NCBI GenBank assembly: GCA_016194585.1
Contig: JACQBG010000042.1
Span: 41,028-105,027, forward strand
Reading direction: 5' to 3'
Source: Gemmatimonadota bacterium
GTDB lineage: Bacteria; Gemmatimonadota; Gemmatimonadetes; Gemmatimonadales; Gemmatimonadaceae
Length of the DNA stretch: 64,000 nt
A program made the translations under genes and the position numbers. The notes below the pieces were generated by a model. It was not told the DNA's origin, did no database searches, and saw only the letters and a program-made list of their open reading frames with translations. Of the stretch, positions 43,400 to 52,088 are shown one piece after another. Every line of letters starts with the position of its first letter. Position 1 is the first letter of the stretch.

Positions 43400-44814
43400 C
43401 GCCGGCTGCGGCGTACGGCGCGGCGCTGGTGGCCGTGGTCGCGTGGACGATCGTCGAAGGGGGGCGCGCGGCGCAGTCGCGCGCCTTCACGCGCCCCCAT
43501 CGCGTGCTCGGCGCGCTGGTGGCGTTCCTCGTGGCGCCGGCGTTCGTGATCTGGGTCGCCGGGGGCGCGGCGGCGAGCGCGCGCGCCGTGGCCGGGCTCG
43601 GGTGGCTGTGGCCGGCGGTCGCCGCGCTCGCCTGCGCACAGTCGGTGACGGTGCTGGTGACGCGCGCCGCGCCGGTCGCGACGACGCTGCCGGTGGTCGT
43701 CTGGAACGCGGCCGTGCTGGCGGGAGCCGTCGTGCTGTACGCGACGCGCGACGGCCGCGAGCTGCCGGTGGGCGCGATGGCGGTCGCCGGCGCCCACGCG
43801 TTCGCGTTGGCGCGTCTCGCGGGCGCTTCGGCGCTCGTCGCGCCGTGGGCGGTGCCGATGCCGCTGCTGGCCGGCGCGCGGCGCGCGCGGGCGCGGGCGC
43901 ACAGCGCGTCGCGCATCGCCGTCGCCGCCGTGGCGCTCTGCCTGACGGTGCTCGTCGCCACCGAGTATCCGCACGCGCTCGCCGAGACGGCGGGCTACGA
44001 TGCGCTCGGCGAGGCCGGCGCGGCGGAGCGAGGTCCCGCGGAGCTCACAGTGGGCCTGCGCATCCTGCCCGTGTTCGACGGTCTCCCGCCGGCGGCGCCG
44101 TTGCGCGAGGATCTCGCGCTCGCCGACTCGCTCGACGCCGGGGCGTTGCTCGTGCGCGCCGCCCGGGCGAGTGGCGCGGGGCTCGACTCGCTCGAGCGGG
44201 CGCTGGAGCCCACGCGCCGCGACTCCACGCTGTTGCTGGCCTCGACGAGCACCGGCGACGACGCCGTCGAGCGCGTGGTCCGGCGTCTCCGCCCCGACTA
44301 CCTCCTGCTCGACGCGCGCGAGGGCGAGCGTGCCGTCCGCGCCGCCAGCGAGCGCGCGCACGTCCTGCGTCCGGCGACGCGGGTCGCGCTCGTCATCACG
44401 CGCTTCGGCGCCGCCGACAGCGCGCTCGCCGCGATGCCCGCCGGGCCGGCGGGCGGGATGGACGCGGTGTCTTTCACGATCGCGCCCGCCCTCGGCGGTT
44501 CGCTCCGCGACGCCGCGACGCTGGCGACGATCGACCGGTGGATGAAGAGCGCGCCCGCCCGGCGGGAGTATTGGATCGTCGCCGCGGCGGCGCCCGCGGT
44601 GTTCGGCGAGCGCGCCCAGCGCGACCTGATGCGGCACGTGATCGCGTGGGCCACGCAGCGCCCCGCCGTCCGTGGCGTGATCGTCGCCGATGGCGCAGAC
44701 TATGAGGAGATCACCGGGATCCGCACGGCGACCGGCCGCTGGCGCCCGGTGGCGAGCGACCTCGCGGCGATCGTGCGCTCGCTCGCCGACTCCCCCCTTC
44801 CCCCGACCCCCTGA
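43396..44814 (+). CDS. Polytopic membrane protein with an extracytoplasmic barrel-like domain
   Basis: The GTG start 43396 is coupled to the AdoMetDC-like gene. Residues 1-190 form six to seven helices (AALVAVVAWTIVEG, VLGALVAFLVAPAFVIWVAGG, and so on). Residues ~205-465 are soluble: alternating strands and helices (LTVGLRILPVFDGLPP, LLVRAARASGAG, DYLLLDAREG, VALVITRFGAADSAL, WIVAAAAPAVFG, VRGVIVADGADYEEI) resembling a TIM-barrel glycoside-hydrolase-like fold. No catalytic acid pair could be assigned with confidence. Its stop and the start of the DUF2461 gene overlap (TGATG). Function unknown. Confidence 0.7.
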   Translation: MTPAAAYGAALVAVVAWTIVEGGRAAQSRAFTRPHRVLGALVAFLVAPAFVIWVAGGAAASARAVAGLGWLWPAVAALACAQSVTVLVTRAAPVATTLPVVVWNAAVLAGAVVLYATRDGRELPVGAMAVAGAHAFALARLAGASALVAPWAVPMPLLAGARRARARAHSASRIAVAAVALCLTVLVATEYPHALAETAGYDALGEAGAAERGPAELTVGLRILPVFDGLPPAAPLREDLALADSLDAGALLVRAARASGAGLDSLERALEPTRRDSTLLLASTSTGDDAVERVVRRLRPDYLLLDAREGERAVRAASERAHVLRPATRVALVITRFGAADSALAAMPAGPAGGMDAVSFTIAPALGGSLRDAATLATIDRWMKSAPARREYWIVAAAAPAVFGERAQRDLMRHVIAWATQRPAVRGVIVADGADYEEITGIRTATGRWRPVASDLAAIVRSLADSPLPPTP

Positions 44815-45533
44815 TGCCACGCCTCTTCACCCCGGCCGCGTTCACCTTCCTGCGCGCGCTCAAGCGCAATAACCGCCGCGAGTGGTTCGAGGCGCACCGC
44901 CCCGAATACGAGCGCGACCTGCTCGCGCCGCTGCGCGCGCTCGCCGAGGAGTTCGACGTGCGCTTCGCGACGCTCGCGCCGGAATTCGTGGGCGACCCCA
45001 AGCGCTCGCTGTTCCGCATCTACCGCGACGTCCGCTTCTCCAAGGACAAGACGCCGTACAAGACGCACGCGGCGATGTGGATCTACCATCGGGCGCCGGG
45101 GCGCGGCGTGGGGAAGGAGATCGATGGCGGCGCGGGATTCTATTTCCACGTGGAGCCCGGCGCCTCGCTCGTCGCGGGGGGACTCTGGATGCCGCCGCGC
45201 CCGTCGCTCGCGAAGGTGCGCGCGCATCTCGACGAGGATCTCGCGGGGTGGCAGGCCGCCGTCGGGTCGCCGGCGATGCGAAAGCGGTTCGGTGGGCTCA
45301 CCGACGACGAGCCGGGGGTCAAGCTCAAGCGGCTGCCCCGCGGCTACGACGAGGGGCATCCGGCGGGCGACTGGTTGCGCAACAACTCGTTCACGGTGAG
45401 CCGCCCGTACACCGATGCCGAGGTGCTGTCGCCGAAGGTCGTCGACGCGGCGATGAAGGATTTCGCCGCGATGCTGCCGATGGTGCGGTGGCTGAACCGC
45501 GCGCTGGGCTACCTGCCGTCGAAGAGCCGCTGA
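44814..45533 (+). CDS. DUF2461 (TIGR02453) family protein
   Basis: The 239-residue product matches the DUF2461 layout: an N-terminal FLRALKRNNRREWFEAHRPEYE, the invariant-looking SLFRIYRDVRFSKDKTPYKTH, then GAGFYFHVEPGASLVAGG and a C-terminal FTVSRPYTDAEVLSP. The family is widespread but its activity is unknown. No signal peptide. It ends the coupled unit that begins at 43043 and is convergent with the M16 peptidase gene, 18 nt away. Confidence 0.9.
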   Translation: MPRLFTPAAFTFLRALKRNNRREWFEAHRPEYERDLLAPLRALAEEFDVRFATLAPEFVGDPKRSLFRIYRDVRFSKDKTPYKTHAAMWIYHRAPGRGVGKEIDGGAGFYFHVEPGASLVAGGLWMPPRPSLAKVRAHLDEDLAGWQAAVGSPAMRKRFGGLTDDEPGVKLKRLPRGYDEGHPAGDWLRNNSFTVSRPYTDAEVLSPKVVDAAMKDFAAMLPMVRWLNRALGYLPSKSR

Positions 45534-45551
45534 GCCGGCGGGCGGCGCGCC

Positions 45552-48194
45552 TCAGCCGCCGCGTCCGCGCACGATCCCCTCGACGCGGCGCGCGGGGTCG
45601 AACCAGCGGCGGGCGACGCCGCGCATCTCGCGCGCCGTGACGCCGCGGACGCGGTCGGGATACTCGATGAGCTCGCCGAGCGCGCGGCCGTAGAGCCACG
45701 CGTCGGCGATGTCGCCCATGACGGCGCTCCCGCTCTCGCGGCGGATGGCCCAGGTGCCGAGGGCGTAGCGTTTGGCCTGCGTGAGTTCGTCGTCGGTGAC
45801 GTCGTCCTCGCAGAGCCGCGCGAACTCGGCGAGGAGGCCGTCGCGCGCCGCCTGTTCCTTCTCGGGCGACATGGCGATGTACGCGGCGAACGCGCCGGCC
45901 TCGTAGCGGACCAGCGGCATCGCCATCACGGTGTAGGCGAGCGAGCGGCGCTCGCGCAGTTCCTCGAAGAAGCGGCCGCCGAGTCCGCTCGCGACGCCGG
46001 CGAGCATGGCGGCGTCGAAGCGCGCATCGTCGCCGCGCGCCGCGCCGGGGAAGAGCATCGCGAGCGCGCTCTGCGCCTTGTCGCGGGTGTCGCTGCGCTC
46101 GACGACGGCGGCCGGCCACGGCGGCTCGGCGACGAGGCGCCCGGGCGCCGGCGAGAGCGCGCCGAAATAGCGTGCGGCGAGCGAGGCGACGTCGTCGGGG
46201 TCGGCGTCGGCCACGCACACGAGCACGCCGGGCGCCTCGAGCGCGCGGGCGGCGTGCCACCGCTGGAGATCCGCGGCGCCGAACGACCGCAGCGTCTCCT
46301 CGGTGCCGAGCATCGATCGGCCGTACGGATGGCCTCCCCAGGCGCCCGACGTCGCGAGGAGCAGCGGCCAGCGGTACATGTCGTCGCGCAGCGAGGCGAC
46401 GTTCGCCAGCGCGACGGCGCGTTCGGCTTCGACGGCGGCGTCGCCGAACGCCGGGCGCTGCACGACGTCGGCGAGCAGTTCCGCCGCGTCGCCGAGCTGG
46501 CGCACGGGCACGGAGATCGTCCACTGGAACCCGTCGGCGCTCGACGACGACGACAGCACGCCGCCGAGGAATTCCGCATCTTCGGCGAGGCGCTCGGCGC
46601 TGCGCCGCGCGGTGCCCTTGAGCGCGGCCCGCGCCATCAGCGAGGTGATGCCCCCCTCGGCCTCGGACTCGTCGGTGCCGCCGCCGCGGACGAACCATCC
46701 GAGATAGGCGATCGCGCCGGGGTGGCGCTGCACGAGCACCGGCACGCCGTTCGACGTGCGGAACACGCGCACGCCCGCCTCCTCGCGTTCGGACACCCAG
46801 GCGCGCGAACCGGGGACCGGCGTGGGTGCCGGCGGCCGGCCGATGGGTTCGAGCGGCGCGGGGCGCTCGCCGTCGAGCACGCGGCGCACGTGGTCGGCGT
46901 CGGGCGCGAAGGGCGGCGCCGTCGACGGCCGGTAGGCGACGAGCGCGGCGCGTTCGGGGGCGAGCCAGCGGCGCGCCACGTCGGTGACGCGCGCCTGGTC
47001 GGCGGTGAGCAGGTCGTGCGCGTACTGCGTGCCGAGCTGCCAGTCGCCGAGCAGTTCCCACGCGGCGAGGTGGTTCGCCTGCCCTTCCATGGTCTCGAAG
47101 CGCCGCAGCCAGCTCGCCTCAAGCACGCGGCGGGCGCGCAGCACCTCGCCGGTGGAGATCTCGCCGTCGCGGGCGCGCCGCAGCTGGTCCCACGCCGCGC
47201 GGAGCGCGGCGAGCGCGGTGTCGGCGCGCGCCGTCGCGTGGACGACGAACACGCCGAGGTCGGTGGGCGTGTAGTCGTACGCCGACACGGAGGACGCCAG
47301 GCGGCGTTCGCGCACGGCGCGATAGAGACGCGAGGCGCGCCCACTGCCGAGGACCGTGGCGAGCAGGTCGAGCGCCGGCGTGTCGGCGTGGACGAGTTCC
47401 GGCGTGCGCCAACCGAACAGCAGCTCGGCCTGCTGGATGTCGCCGTCGAACTCGCGGTAGCGGAATGTCGCAGTGGAGGACTCCGGCTCATCGGGACCGG
47501 TGTCGCGCTTGACGGCGCGGTCGGGGATGAGGCCGTAGTGGCGCTCGGCGAGCGACATCGCCTCGTGCACGTCGACGTCGCCGACGATGGCGAGGACGGT
47601 GTTCGACGGGCGGTAGAAGTTGCGGTAGAAGCGCAGGACGTCGTCGCGCCGGAGCGCGCGCAATCCTTCGGCCTCGCCCATGCGCCACCGGCGGATGCGG
47701 TGGCGGTCGTGGAGCACCTCGAACAGCGTCTCGGTGGCGAGCGCGGGGGCGTTGTCGCGCTTGCGCTTCACCTCCTCGATGATCACCTCGAGCTCGCGGC
47801 CGAGCTCGCCGGCGTCGATGAGCGAGTTCGCGTAGGCGTCGGCTTGCACGGCGAGGCCGGCGGCGAAGCCGCTCGACGGGAGCACCGTGTAGTAGTGCGT
47901 GTGGTCGTAGATGGTGCCGGCGTTGAGGTAGCCGCCGCTCGCCTTCGTCTCCTTGGCGATCTGTCCGACGCCGCGGGCCGGCGTCCCCTTGAAGTACATG
48001 TGCTCGAGGACGTGCGCGATGCCCACGACGTTGTCGGCCTCGTCGAAGTAGCCGGCCTTCACGTAGGTGACGATCGCAACGACGGGGGCGCGCGTGTCGC
48101 GGCGCACGAGCACGCGGAGGCCGTTGGCGAGCGTCGTCCGGTGCACCGACTGGGCCGGGAGCACCACGTCGAGGAGGCGCTTGGGGGCGGTCAT
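45552..48194 (-). CDS. M16-family zinc peptidase (two-domain)
   Basis: The 880-residue product starts at ATG 48194, overlapping the ABC permease stop (ATGA). The N-terminal half holds the inverted zinc motif HVLEH (H61, E64, H65) and the distal Glu in VIIEEVKRKRDN. The second M16 half (~430-880) lacks HxxEH, as expected for the partner domain. No signal peptide, so it should be cytoplasmic. The tight coupling to an ABC-2-type exporter suggests it processes or degrades peptides handled by that transporter, but no precursor gene is visible. Confidence 0.9.
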   Translation of the reverse strand: MTAPKRLLDVVLPAQSVHRTTLANGLRVLVRRDTRAPVVAIVTYVKAGYFDEADNVVGIAHVLEHMYFKGTPARGVGQIAKETKASGGYLNAGTIYDHTHYYTVLPSSGFAAGLAVQADAYANSLIDAGELGRELEVIIEEVKRKRDNAPALATETLFEVLHDRHRIRRWRMGEAEGLRALRRDDVLRFYRNFYRPSNTVLAIVGDVDVHEAMSLAERHYGLIPDRAVKRDTGPDEPESSTATFRYREFDGDIQQAELLFGWRTPELVHADTPALDLLATVLGSGRASRLYRAVRERRLASSVSAYDYTPTDLGVFVVHATARADTALAALRAAWDQLRRARDGEISTGEVLRARRVLEASWLRRFETMEGQANHLAAWELLGDWQLGTQYAHDLLTADQARVTDVARRWLAPERAALVAYRPSTAPPFAPDADHVRRVLDGERPAPLEPIGRPPAPTPVPGSRAWVSEREEAGVRVFRTSNGVPVLVQRHPGAIAYLGWFVRGGGTDESEAEGGITSLMARAALKGTARRSAERLAEDAEFLGGVLSSSSSADGFQWTISVPVRQLGDAAELLADVVQRPAFGDAAVEAERAVALANVASLRDDMYRWPLLLATSGAWGGHPYGRSMLGTEETLRSFGAADLQRWHAARALEAPGVLVCVADADPDDVASLAARYFGALSPAPGRLVAEPPWPAAVVERSDTRDKAQSALAMLFPGAARGDDARFDAAMLAGVASGLGGRFFEELRERRSLAYTVMAMPLVRYEAGAFAAYIAMSPEKEQAARDGLLAEFARLCEDDVTDDELTQAKRYALGTWAIRRESGSAVMGDIADAWLYGRALGELIEYPDRVRGVTAREMRGVARRWFDPARRVEGIVRGRGG

Positions 48195-48934
48195 CGCTGC
48201 AGCGGGAGCCGCTGGAGTGCGACGACGCCGAGCACCCACGTGAGCGCGCCGTAGCCGGCGACGTGGGCGAGGGCGTGCGCGTCGAGGGGGCCGCCCGCAT
48301 AGAGCGAGGTGCGTAACGCATCGAGCTCCAGCACGGGGGGCGTGACGGCGGCGATTCCCCGCATCCACACGACGGCCGCGCCGCGCATCACGGTGACGTA
48401 ACCCTGCGTCAACGAGGCGAGCAGGTACACGACGGCGAGCACGGCGCCGTCGGGCTTGAGGGCGGCGCCGAGGAAGAACCCCAGTCCGCCGACGAGGAGC
48501 CAGGTGAGCGCCGCCGCTTCCATCGCCCGGTGCACCGACTGGTGCGTGGTGACGGCGCCCCAGATCACCGTGGCGAGGCCGAACAGCGCCACGAACGCCG
48601 CGCCGTGCACCAGATACTGCTGCAGGTAGAAGCGGGTGGCCGAGAGCGGCTTCGAGAAATAGAACCGCACGTAGCCGCGGTCGCGGTCGCCGGAGAGCAC
48701 GTGCGCCGTGGCGAGGAACGCGCCGAGCGGGAGGAAGAGCGCGACGGCCTGTACGAAGAGCATCCGCGACTGCGCGAGGCCCTCGGGGCTCGACCAGAGG
48801 ATGGCGGCGTCGTGCGACAGCGCCAGGCGCGGCGCGCCGGCGGCGAGGAGCACGAGCGCCAGCGGCAGGATCCCGCGCTGCAGCAGGTAGTCCACGAGCT
48901 GCCAGCGCGCGTAGGCGGCGAGTCGCGCGGTCAC
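48191..48934 (-). CDS. ABC transporter permease (ABC-2 type)
   Basis: The GTG start 48934 overlaps the ATPase stop (GTGA). The 247-residue product has six helices, including LFVQAVALFLPLGAFLATAHVLSGDRDRGYVRFYFSKPLSATRFYLQQYLV, the ABC-2 layout of helix-GDRxxG-coupling loop-helix. With the upstream ATPase it forms an inner-membrane exporter. Substrate unknown. It is sandwiched between the ATPase and the M16 peptidase genes with 4-nt overlaps on both sides. Confidence 0.85.
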   Translation of the reverse strand: MTARLAAYARWQLVDYLLQRGILPLALVLLAAGAPRLALSHDAAILWSSPEGLAQSRMLFVQAVALFLPLGAFLATAHVLSGDRDRGYVRFYFSKPLSATRFYLQQYLVHGAAFVALFGLATVIWGAVTTHQSVHRAMEAAALTWLLVGGLGFFLGAALKPDGAVLAVVYLLASLTQGYVTVMRGAAVVWMRGIAAVTPPVLELDALRTSLYAGGPLDAHALAHVAGYGALTWVLGVVALQRLPLQR

Positions 48935-49839
48935 GGGGCGACCGTCACGGCGGAGTGGAAGGCGCGCTCGAGCTGACTCTCGCGCGGCGCGAGCGAGGCG
49001 ACGAGCGCGCCGTCGGCGATCGCCGCGGCGAGGCCGGCGTTGAGCGTCGCGAGGTCGACGGCGGGGACGTCCACGTCGCCGTTCGCGGCGATCGTGGCGC
49101 CGGCGAGGTGCGCGCACATGGCCGCGGCGCCCGTGGCGACGCGCACGCGGTACGGCGTGCGCTCCGACGCGTCGCTCGCCCTCACGGTGACGACGCGCTG
49201 CACGCGCCCCTGATCGACGATCACGACACGGTCGGCGAGCCGCTCGAGCTCGTCGAGGTTGTGCGACGCGATGACGATCGCGCGGTCGGCGCGGCGCAGC
49301 GCGCGGACGAGGTCGCGGAACTTGAGCGTCCACACGGGATCGAGCCCGTGCGTCGGCTCGTCGAAGATCACCACGGGCGAGTCGAGCAGCAGCGCCTGCG
49401 CGATCCCGAGGCGTTGGTAGTTCCCCTTCGAGAGCGCCTTGATGCGCTTGTCCCGGTGCTCGCCGATGGCGAGCGCGTCGATGACGCGGTCGACCTCGCC
49501 GCGCAGGCGGTCGGCGCGCACGCCGCTGAGCGTCGCGAGGCGGCGGAGCGCGTCCTGCACGGTCCAGCTGGGCGGGAGCGCCATCAGCTCGGGCACGTAC
49601 GCGATGCCATGGCGCTCGACGAAGTCGCGCGGCGGCAGGCCGCCGATGCGCACGCGGCCGGCGGTGGGCGCGACGAAGCCGAGCAGCAGGGAGATGAGCG
49701 TGCTCTTCCCCGCCCCGTTCGGGCCGGCGATGCCGACCACCTCGCCCGCGGCGATCCCGAGCGAGACCTCCTGCACGGCCTGCACGCGGCGGCCGAGGAG
49801 GGAACGGTAGGTCTTGGAGACGCCGTCGAGGACGATCAC
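48931..49839 (-). CDS. ABC transporter ATP-binding protein
   Basis: The start is GTG 49839. The 302-residue product has Walker A GPNGAGKST (39-47), a signature LSKGN in place of LSGGQ, Walker B VVIFDEPTHGLDP and the His switch IASHNLDEL. The C-terminal ~80 residues form an extra domain with Thr/Ala strands, as in many ABC-2 exporter ATPases. It energises the permease encoded immediately downstream. The frame is open far upstream but that part is a shadow of the TPR gene. Confidence 0.9.
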   Translation of the reverse strand: MIVLDGVSKTYRSLLGRRVQAVQEVSLGIAAGEVVGIAGPNGAGKSTLISLLLGFVAPTAGRVRIGGLPPRDFVERHGIAYVPELMALPPSWTVQDALRRLATLSGVRADRLRGEVDRVIDALAIGEHRDKRIKALSKGNYQRLGIAQALLLDSPVVIFDEPTHGLDPVWTLKFRDLVRALRRADRAIVIASHNLDELERLADRVVIVDQGRVQRVVTVRASDASERTPYRVRVATGAAAMCAHLAGATIAANGDVDVPAVDLATLNAGLAAAIADGALVASLAPRESQLERAFHSAVTVAP

Positions 49840-49883
49840 GGCGTGCCCCGCGTGGAGAAGACGGTCACGTGATGCGGACCGGC

Positions 49884-50990
49884 CTATCGCACGATGCGCA
49901 ACAGACCCGCGTCCGCGCTGCCGCGGATGAAGCTCTCGGCGTCGGCGGTGGAGATGAGGCGGCCGGTGACCGAGAAACCGCGTCGCGCCTCGCTCTGCAT
50001 GAACTCGAGCGCACTCTTCCACGACGCCGTGGAGCGCTGCCGCATCTGCTCGACGATCTCGTCCCACGTGCCGTCGTACTCGCTGCCGTCGCGCCCGACC
50101 ACGGCGTGCGACACGGGCTGCCGCTGTTCGCCGAGGTCGGCGAGCAGCGCGCCGAACAGCTCGAGTTGGCCGCGCACTTCCTGCTCCGCCGCGGCGCTGG
50201 CCGCCTGCTCGATCTCGCCGAGCATCTCGTCGATGTCGTCCTGCTCGGCGGCGAGTTCCGACAGCCGATCGTCCCACGCCTTGAGCGACGGATCGCCGTC
50301 GACGAGCCGGTAGGTGCTCTTGCGCAGCTCGATGAGGCGCCAGATGCCGAGCTCGTCCCAGTGGTCCTCGGGCGTCGTGCGCTCGAAGTGGTAGAGCGCC
50401 GCTTCGTATTCCGCGCGGTCGTACAGCAGGTTCGCGAGGTAGATGCGCGCCTCGGAGAACTCGGCGTCGAGCTGGAGCACACGCCGCAGCGTGGCGATGG
50501 CGGCTTCGTCGTGACCGAGCCGGTGCTCGGCGTACCCCACCATCGCGACCGCCTCGACGTGGTCGGGCGCCTGCTGGAGCGCGACGGCGAAGAACTCCTT
50601 CGCTTCGTCCATCAGGCCGTCGCGGAAGAGGGCGCGCCCCACCTGCAGCATCAGCTCGACGTCGTCCTGGTAGCCGAGCTCGAGGATGCGGCGGAAGGCC
50701 TTCATGGCCGCGGCGGGCTGCCCGAACTTGAGCAACGTCTCGCCGAGGCCGGCGAGCGCGTCCTCGTGGTCGGGGTCGAGGATCAGCGCCTCCTCGAAGC
50801 TCCGCCGCGCCCAGGCGAACTCGTCGCGCGCGAGCCGGGCATACCCGACGCCGACATGCAACTCGACGGCGTTCGGGTAGATCGTGAGCCCTTCGCGCAG
50901 CGTCGAGAGGGCCTCGTCGTAGTTGCCCTCGTTGTACAGCTGGTGCGCGCGCTCGTCGTACTCCTCGGAGCTCAGGAACTGGGAGGACAT
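49884..50990 (-). CDS. Tetratricopeptide-repeat protein
   Basis: The 368-residue product has about six TPR repeats at ~8-225 (AHQLYNEGNYDEALSTLREGL, ALAGLGETLLKFGQPAAAMKAFRRIL, AVAMVGYAEHRLGHDEAAIATL), followed by an acidic, partly coiled-coil stretch (~225-275) and a C-terminal domain with GTWDEIVEQMRQRS. No signal peptide. It is probably a cytoplasmic scaffold. Its own promoter-like sequence lies upstream, and the ABC operon follows 44 nt after it, so the two may be linked. Confidence 0.88.
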   Translation of the reverse strand: MSSQFLSSEEYDERAHQLYNEGNYDEALSTLREGLTIYPNAVELHVGVGYARLARDEFAWARRSFEEALILDPDHEDALAGLGETLLKFGQPAAAMKAFRRILELGYQDDVELMLQVGRALFRDGLMDEAKEFFAVALQQAPDHVEAVAMVGYAEHRLGHDEAAIATLRRVLQLDAEFSEARIYLANLLYDRAEYEAALYHFERTTPEDHWDELGIWRLIELRKSTYRLVDGDPSLKAWDDRLSELAAEQDDIDEMLGEIEQAASAAAEQEVRGQLELFGALLADLGEQRQPVSHAVVGRDGSEYDGTWDEIVEQMRQRSTASWKSALEFMQSEARRGFSVTGRLISTADAESFIRGSADAGLLRIVR

Positions 50991-51027
50991 ATGTCGGCGG
51001 ACCTCCAGCTGAGAGGTGTATGCGGCA

Positions 51028-51056
51028 ACCTAACGTCCGGGGCGGGTCACTATCAA
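51028..51056 (-). promoter_or_regulatory. Promoter-like sequence before the TPR gene
   Basis: On the minus strand TTGATA (51056-51051) and TTAGGT (51033-51028) are spaced by 17 nt. The leader before ATG 50990 is about 30 nt and contains GGAGG. Confidence 0.5.
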
Positions 51057-51067
51057 TACACCGCCGG

Positions 51068-51991
51068 TCACGCCGTGACGCCGGCGAGGGCGACGGCGAT
51101 GTCGGCCGCCAGCGCGGCGTTCGCTTCGAGGAGCGCGAGGTTGGCGCGCAACGACCGCCCTCCGGTGGCCCGTTCGACCGCGGCGAGGAGGAACGGGGTG
51201 ACCGCCGCCCCGCGCACGCCGGCCGCGGCCGCGGCGGCGAGCGCGCCGTCGACGGCGCCGGCGACGACGGCCGCATCGAGCGCGTCGGCGGCCGGCGGCG
51301 CTTGCACGACGAGCAGCGCCGAGCCGCGGCCGAGGGCGCGATGGGCGCGCCAGGCCTCGGCGATCTGCGACGCCGACTCGGCGACCGCGCCCACCTCCAC
51401 GCCGCTCCGCGCCGTGAAGAACCCCGGGAAGTGCCCGGTGCGATAGCCGATCACCGGGACGCCGAGCGTCTCGAGGCGCTCGACGGTGGCCGGGAGGTCG
51501 AGGATCGACTTGGCGCCCGCACACACGGTGACGACGGGGGTGCGGGACAGCTCGACGAGGTCGGCGGACTCGTCGTACGGCGCGCCGCGATGCACGCCGC
51601 CGATCCCGCCCGTGGCGAACACCTCCAATCCGGCGGCGGCGCTGAGCGCGAGCGACGCCGCGACGGTCGTCGCCCCGTCGCGGCGCGTGACCATGGCCCA
51701 CGGGATGTCGCGGGCGGACACTTTCGAGACACCCTCGCGCCGGAGGAATCGTTCGAGGTCGTCGCCTTCGAGTCCGACGGTCGGGACGCCGCGCACCACG
51801 GCGGTGATCGCCGGCACGGCGCCGCGCGCGGCGATCGCGCCGCGCATCCGCGCGTCGGCCTCGCGGTTCTCCGGCACCGGGAGCCCCTGCGCGAGGACGG
51901 AACTCTCGAGCGCCACCACCGGCTGCCCGGCGCGCCGCGCCGCGAGGACGGATTCGGACAGCGCATGGACCCGGTCACGAGGGGAAGACAC
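51068..51991 (-). CDS. psuG: Pseudouridine-5'-phosphate glycosidase
   Basis: The start is GTG 51991; the 307-residue length is normal for PsuG. Conserved segments include PVVALESSVLAQGLPVPENR, the catalytic Lys-containing VSARDIPWAMVTRRDGATTVAAS, EVFATGGIGGVHRGA (substrate loop) and CAGAKSILDLPATVERLETLGVPVIGYRT. It splits pseudouridine 5'-phosphate to uracil and ribose 5-phosphate. The usual pseudouridine kinase partner (psuK) is not in the window. It is divergent from the hybrid kinase gene. Confidence 0.93.
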   Translation of the reverse strand: MSSPRDRVHALSESVLAARRAGQPVVALESSVLAQGLPVPENREADARMRGAIAARGAVPAITAVVRGVPTVGLEGDDLERFLRREGVSKVSARDIPWAMVTRRDGATTVAASLALSAAAGLEVFATGGIGGVHRGAPYDESADLVELSRTPVVTVCAGAKSILDLPATVERLETLGVPVIGYRTGHFPGFFTARSGVEVGAVAESASQIAEAWRAHRALGRGSALLVVQAPPAADALDAAVVAGAVDGALAAAAAAGVRGAAVTPFLLAAVERATGGRSLRANLALLEANAALAADIAVALAGVTA

Positions 51992-52088
51992 GAGGGCACG
52001 ATACCGCGCGGCGATCGATCCGACAACCGTTCGTGCGAACGCATTCCGCGCGTGATAGTTTGGGTGTTCTCCCCCTTGCATCCGCCTC

